From Bacteroidota bacterium (GTDB taxonomy: Bacteria; Bacteroidota; Bacteroidia; Bacteroidales; FEN-979): a stretch of 36,250 nucleotides of DNA. Positions 35,294 through 36,250 of the stretch are shown piece after piece; position 1 is the stretch's first letter; every line of letters begins with the position of its first letter. Location: positions 1-36,250 of the forward strand of contig JAPLDK010000064.1 in the NCBI GenBank assembly GCA_026391775.1. Direction: 5' to 3'. A program made the position numbers and the translations under genes. The notes beneath the pieces were generated by a model, which was not told the origin of the DNA, did not search any database, and saw nothing but the letters and a program-made list of their open reading frames with translations.

Positions 35294-35303
35294 GCCTGCC
35301 GAC

Positions 35304-36098
35304 ATGAAAACTCTGAAACTGATTACCGTATTCCTGCTGATGTCATTTACCTTGCCGTCACTTGCGCAGGAAATTCCCGACAGGCCCTCCCCTCCCAGGC
35401 TGGTTAACGATTATACCGGCACTCTTGCTCCGGACCAGCTTGCTGCACTTGAACGTAAACTGGTTGCCTTCAATGACTCAACATCAACCCAGATCGCAGT
35501 GATTATTGTTAAATCCTTCAACGGATATGACAAAGCTGACTTCACATACCGTCTGGCCGAGAAATGGGGTGTTGGCCAAAAAGGTAAAAATAACGGGGCT
35601 GTCATCCTGGTTAAGCCCAAAACCGCCTCTGAAACTGGTGAAGCCTATGTAGCTTCAGGTTATGGACTGGAGGATGTCATTCCCGATGCTATCTGTAAAA
35701 GGATAGTAGAAAATGAAATGATACCCAGTTTCAGGGCAGGTGATTACTATGGGGGTATTGATGCCGCAACAACAGTGATCATGGATCTTGCCAAAGGCAA
35801 ATATACGGCCAGCCAATACCAGAAAAAACACGATGCTGGTCCTGTCGGAATTATAATTCCAATTATCATCCTTATGATTGTTTTGTTTGCAATCAGGGCA
35901 AGCCGTGCAAGTTCCCATTCGGTAGGTAAAAACCTGCCGTGGTGGATGGCACTATTTATGCTGGGCTCTATGGGACGAGGCCATAGCGGAAACTGGAACG
36001 ATTTTTCTTCAGGTTCCGGAGGCTTTGGTGGAGGCGGAGGCTTTGGAGGCTTTGGAGGCGGAAGCTTCGGCGGTGGCGGTGCCGGTGGAAGCTGGTAA
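35304..36098 (+). CDS. TPM-domain membrane protein with Gly-rich tail
   Basis: A 264-residue protein. The frame is open from 35169, overlapping the previous gene, but the ATG at 35304 begins a signal peptide (MKTLKLITVFLLMSFTLPSLAQ, cleavage near residue 21). The TPM domain covers about 28-165 with VNDYTGTLAPDQ, QIAVIIVKSFNGYD and ASGYGLEDVIPD. One membrane helix follows at about 182-200 (IIIPIIILMIVLFAIRA), then a Gly/Phe/Ser-rich tail (FGGGGGFGGFGGGSFGG) ending GGSW. This layout (signal, TPM, helix, Gly-rich end) is the usual YgcG-like form. It closes the lemA operon and is followed by a terminator. Confidence 0.9.
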   Translation: MKTLKLITVFLLMSFTLPSLAQEIPDRPSPPRLVNDYTGTLAPDQLAALERKLVAFNDSTSTQIAVIIVKSFNGYDKADFTYRLAEKWGVGQKGKNNGAVILVKPKTASETGEAYVASGYGLEDVIPDAICKRIVENEMIPSFRAGDYYGGIDAATTVIMDLAKGKYTASQYQKKHDAGPVGIIIPIIILMIVLFAIRASRASSHSVGKNLPWWMALFMLGSMGRGHSGNWNDFSSGSGGFGGGGGFGGFGGGSFGGGGAGGSW

Positions 36099-36109
36099 AA
36101 GATATAAAT

Positions 36110-36144
36110 AAAGAGGGTGTCTCAAAAGTCGAGACACTCTCTTT
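36110..36144 (+). terminator. Rho-independent terminator of the lemA operon
   Basis: AAAGAGGGTGTCTC / GAGACACTCTCTTT forms a 14-bp stem with one G-U pair and a 7-nt loop, then a T run. It starts 11 bp after the last stop. The core (AAAGAGG-TGTCTC) is the same as in the hairpins near 4275 and 6008. Confidence 0.9.
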
Positions 36145-36211
36145 TTTTATTTATAACTCTCTGATTGTTAATAAATTAGTTCATAAGTTTTAAGTGTAAT
36201 CGTCTGATATT

Positions 36212-36235
36212 CTGCAAGATGTACTTATCTTGCAG
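36212..36235. repeat. Palindrome just before a possible start codon at the right edge
   Basis: CTGCAAGAT-gtactt-ATCTTGCAG is a perfect 9-bp inverted repeat. It overlaps a -7-like TATCTTGC and directly precedes an ATG at 36237. It may be an operator, or part of the end of a mobile element. Confidence 0.4.
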
Positions 36236-36236
36236 C

Positions 36237-36250
36237 ATGAAACAGATCAA
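36237..36250 (+). CDS. Possible start of a gene cut by the window edge
   Basis: ATGAAACAGATCAA reads M-K-Q-I before the window ends. There is no way to identify it. It is listed only because an upstream palindrome and a promoter-like box make a gene start plausible. Confidence 0.25.

Noticed and set aside
35169-35303. Upstream start for the second TPM gene overlapping the first
   Set aside because: It would place 45 unrelated residues before a clear signal peptide that begins at 35304.
1-36250. CRISPR array, tRNA or rRNA genes
   Set aside because: No regularly spaced repeat array and no recognisable tRNA or rRNA sequence was found; almost all of the window is filled by protein genes.

Overview
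The window reads as a chromosomal segment of a Bacteroidota (Bacteroidetes) bacterium, probably Bacteroidales-like. The evidence is the -7 promoter element TAnnTTTG in front of many genes, the absence of Shine-Dalgarno sites, a SecD-SecF fusion, a DUF4290 gene, an LruC-domain surface protein, a PorE-like TPR/PD40/OmpA protein, and the order purM-prfA-pyrF. Most of it is core housekeeping DNA. There is no rRNA, tRNA or CRISPR array, and no clear mobile element.

Layout. 1-3341 (minus): the str operon, rpsL-rpsG-fusA-rpsJ (rpsJ cut by the left edge), driven by a near-consensus promoter through a leader of about 215 nt that can fold into four hairpins. 3466-4209: a membrane-anchored TylF-like methyltransferase. 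4275-10174 (minus): an accessory surface module. It has a small lipoprotein, an LruC/tandem-Ig secreted protein and two near-identical lipoproteins whose C-terminal halves look like internal-thioester (Cys-Gln) adhesion domains. The four genes form two transcription units. Both promoters carry CACTTAC direct repeats spaced exactly 21 bp apart, and in both the nearest copy lies 33 bp from the -7 box. This is the most unusual part of the window.

10228-18731 (plus): a PcrA/UvrD helicase, DUF4290 protein, MurA (with Asp in place of the usual catalytic Cys), GrpE, DnaJ and a two-gene NatAB-like ABC exporter. 18733-21314 (minus): arginine decarboxylase plus a deoxyhypusine-synthase-family enzyme, a polyamine unit behind a strong promoter with two palindromic operator-like sites just downstream. 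21395-30965 (plus): a DUF1036-like secreted protein, SecDF, a PorE-like protein with a degenerate aspartic-protease domain at its C terminus, PurM, RF1 and PyrF. 30967-31986 (minus): IlvE. 32227-36144 (plus): HtpG, then LemA and two TPM-domain proteins ending at a strong terminator. A palindrome and a possible start codon lie at the right edge.

Functions were assigned by reading motifs and comparing with remembered family features; no database search was run.
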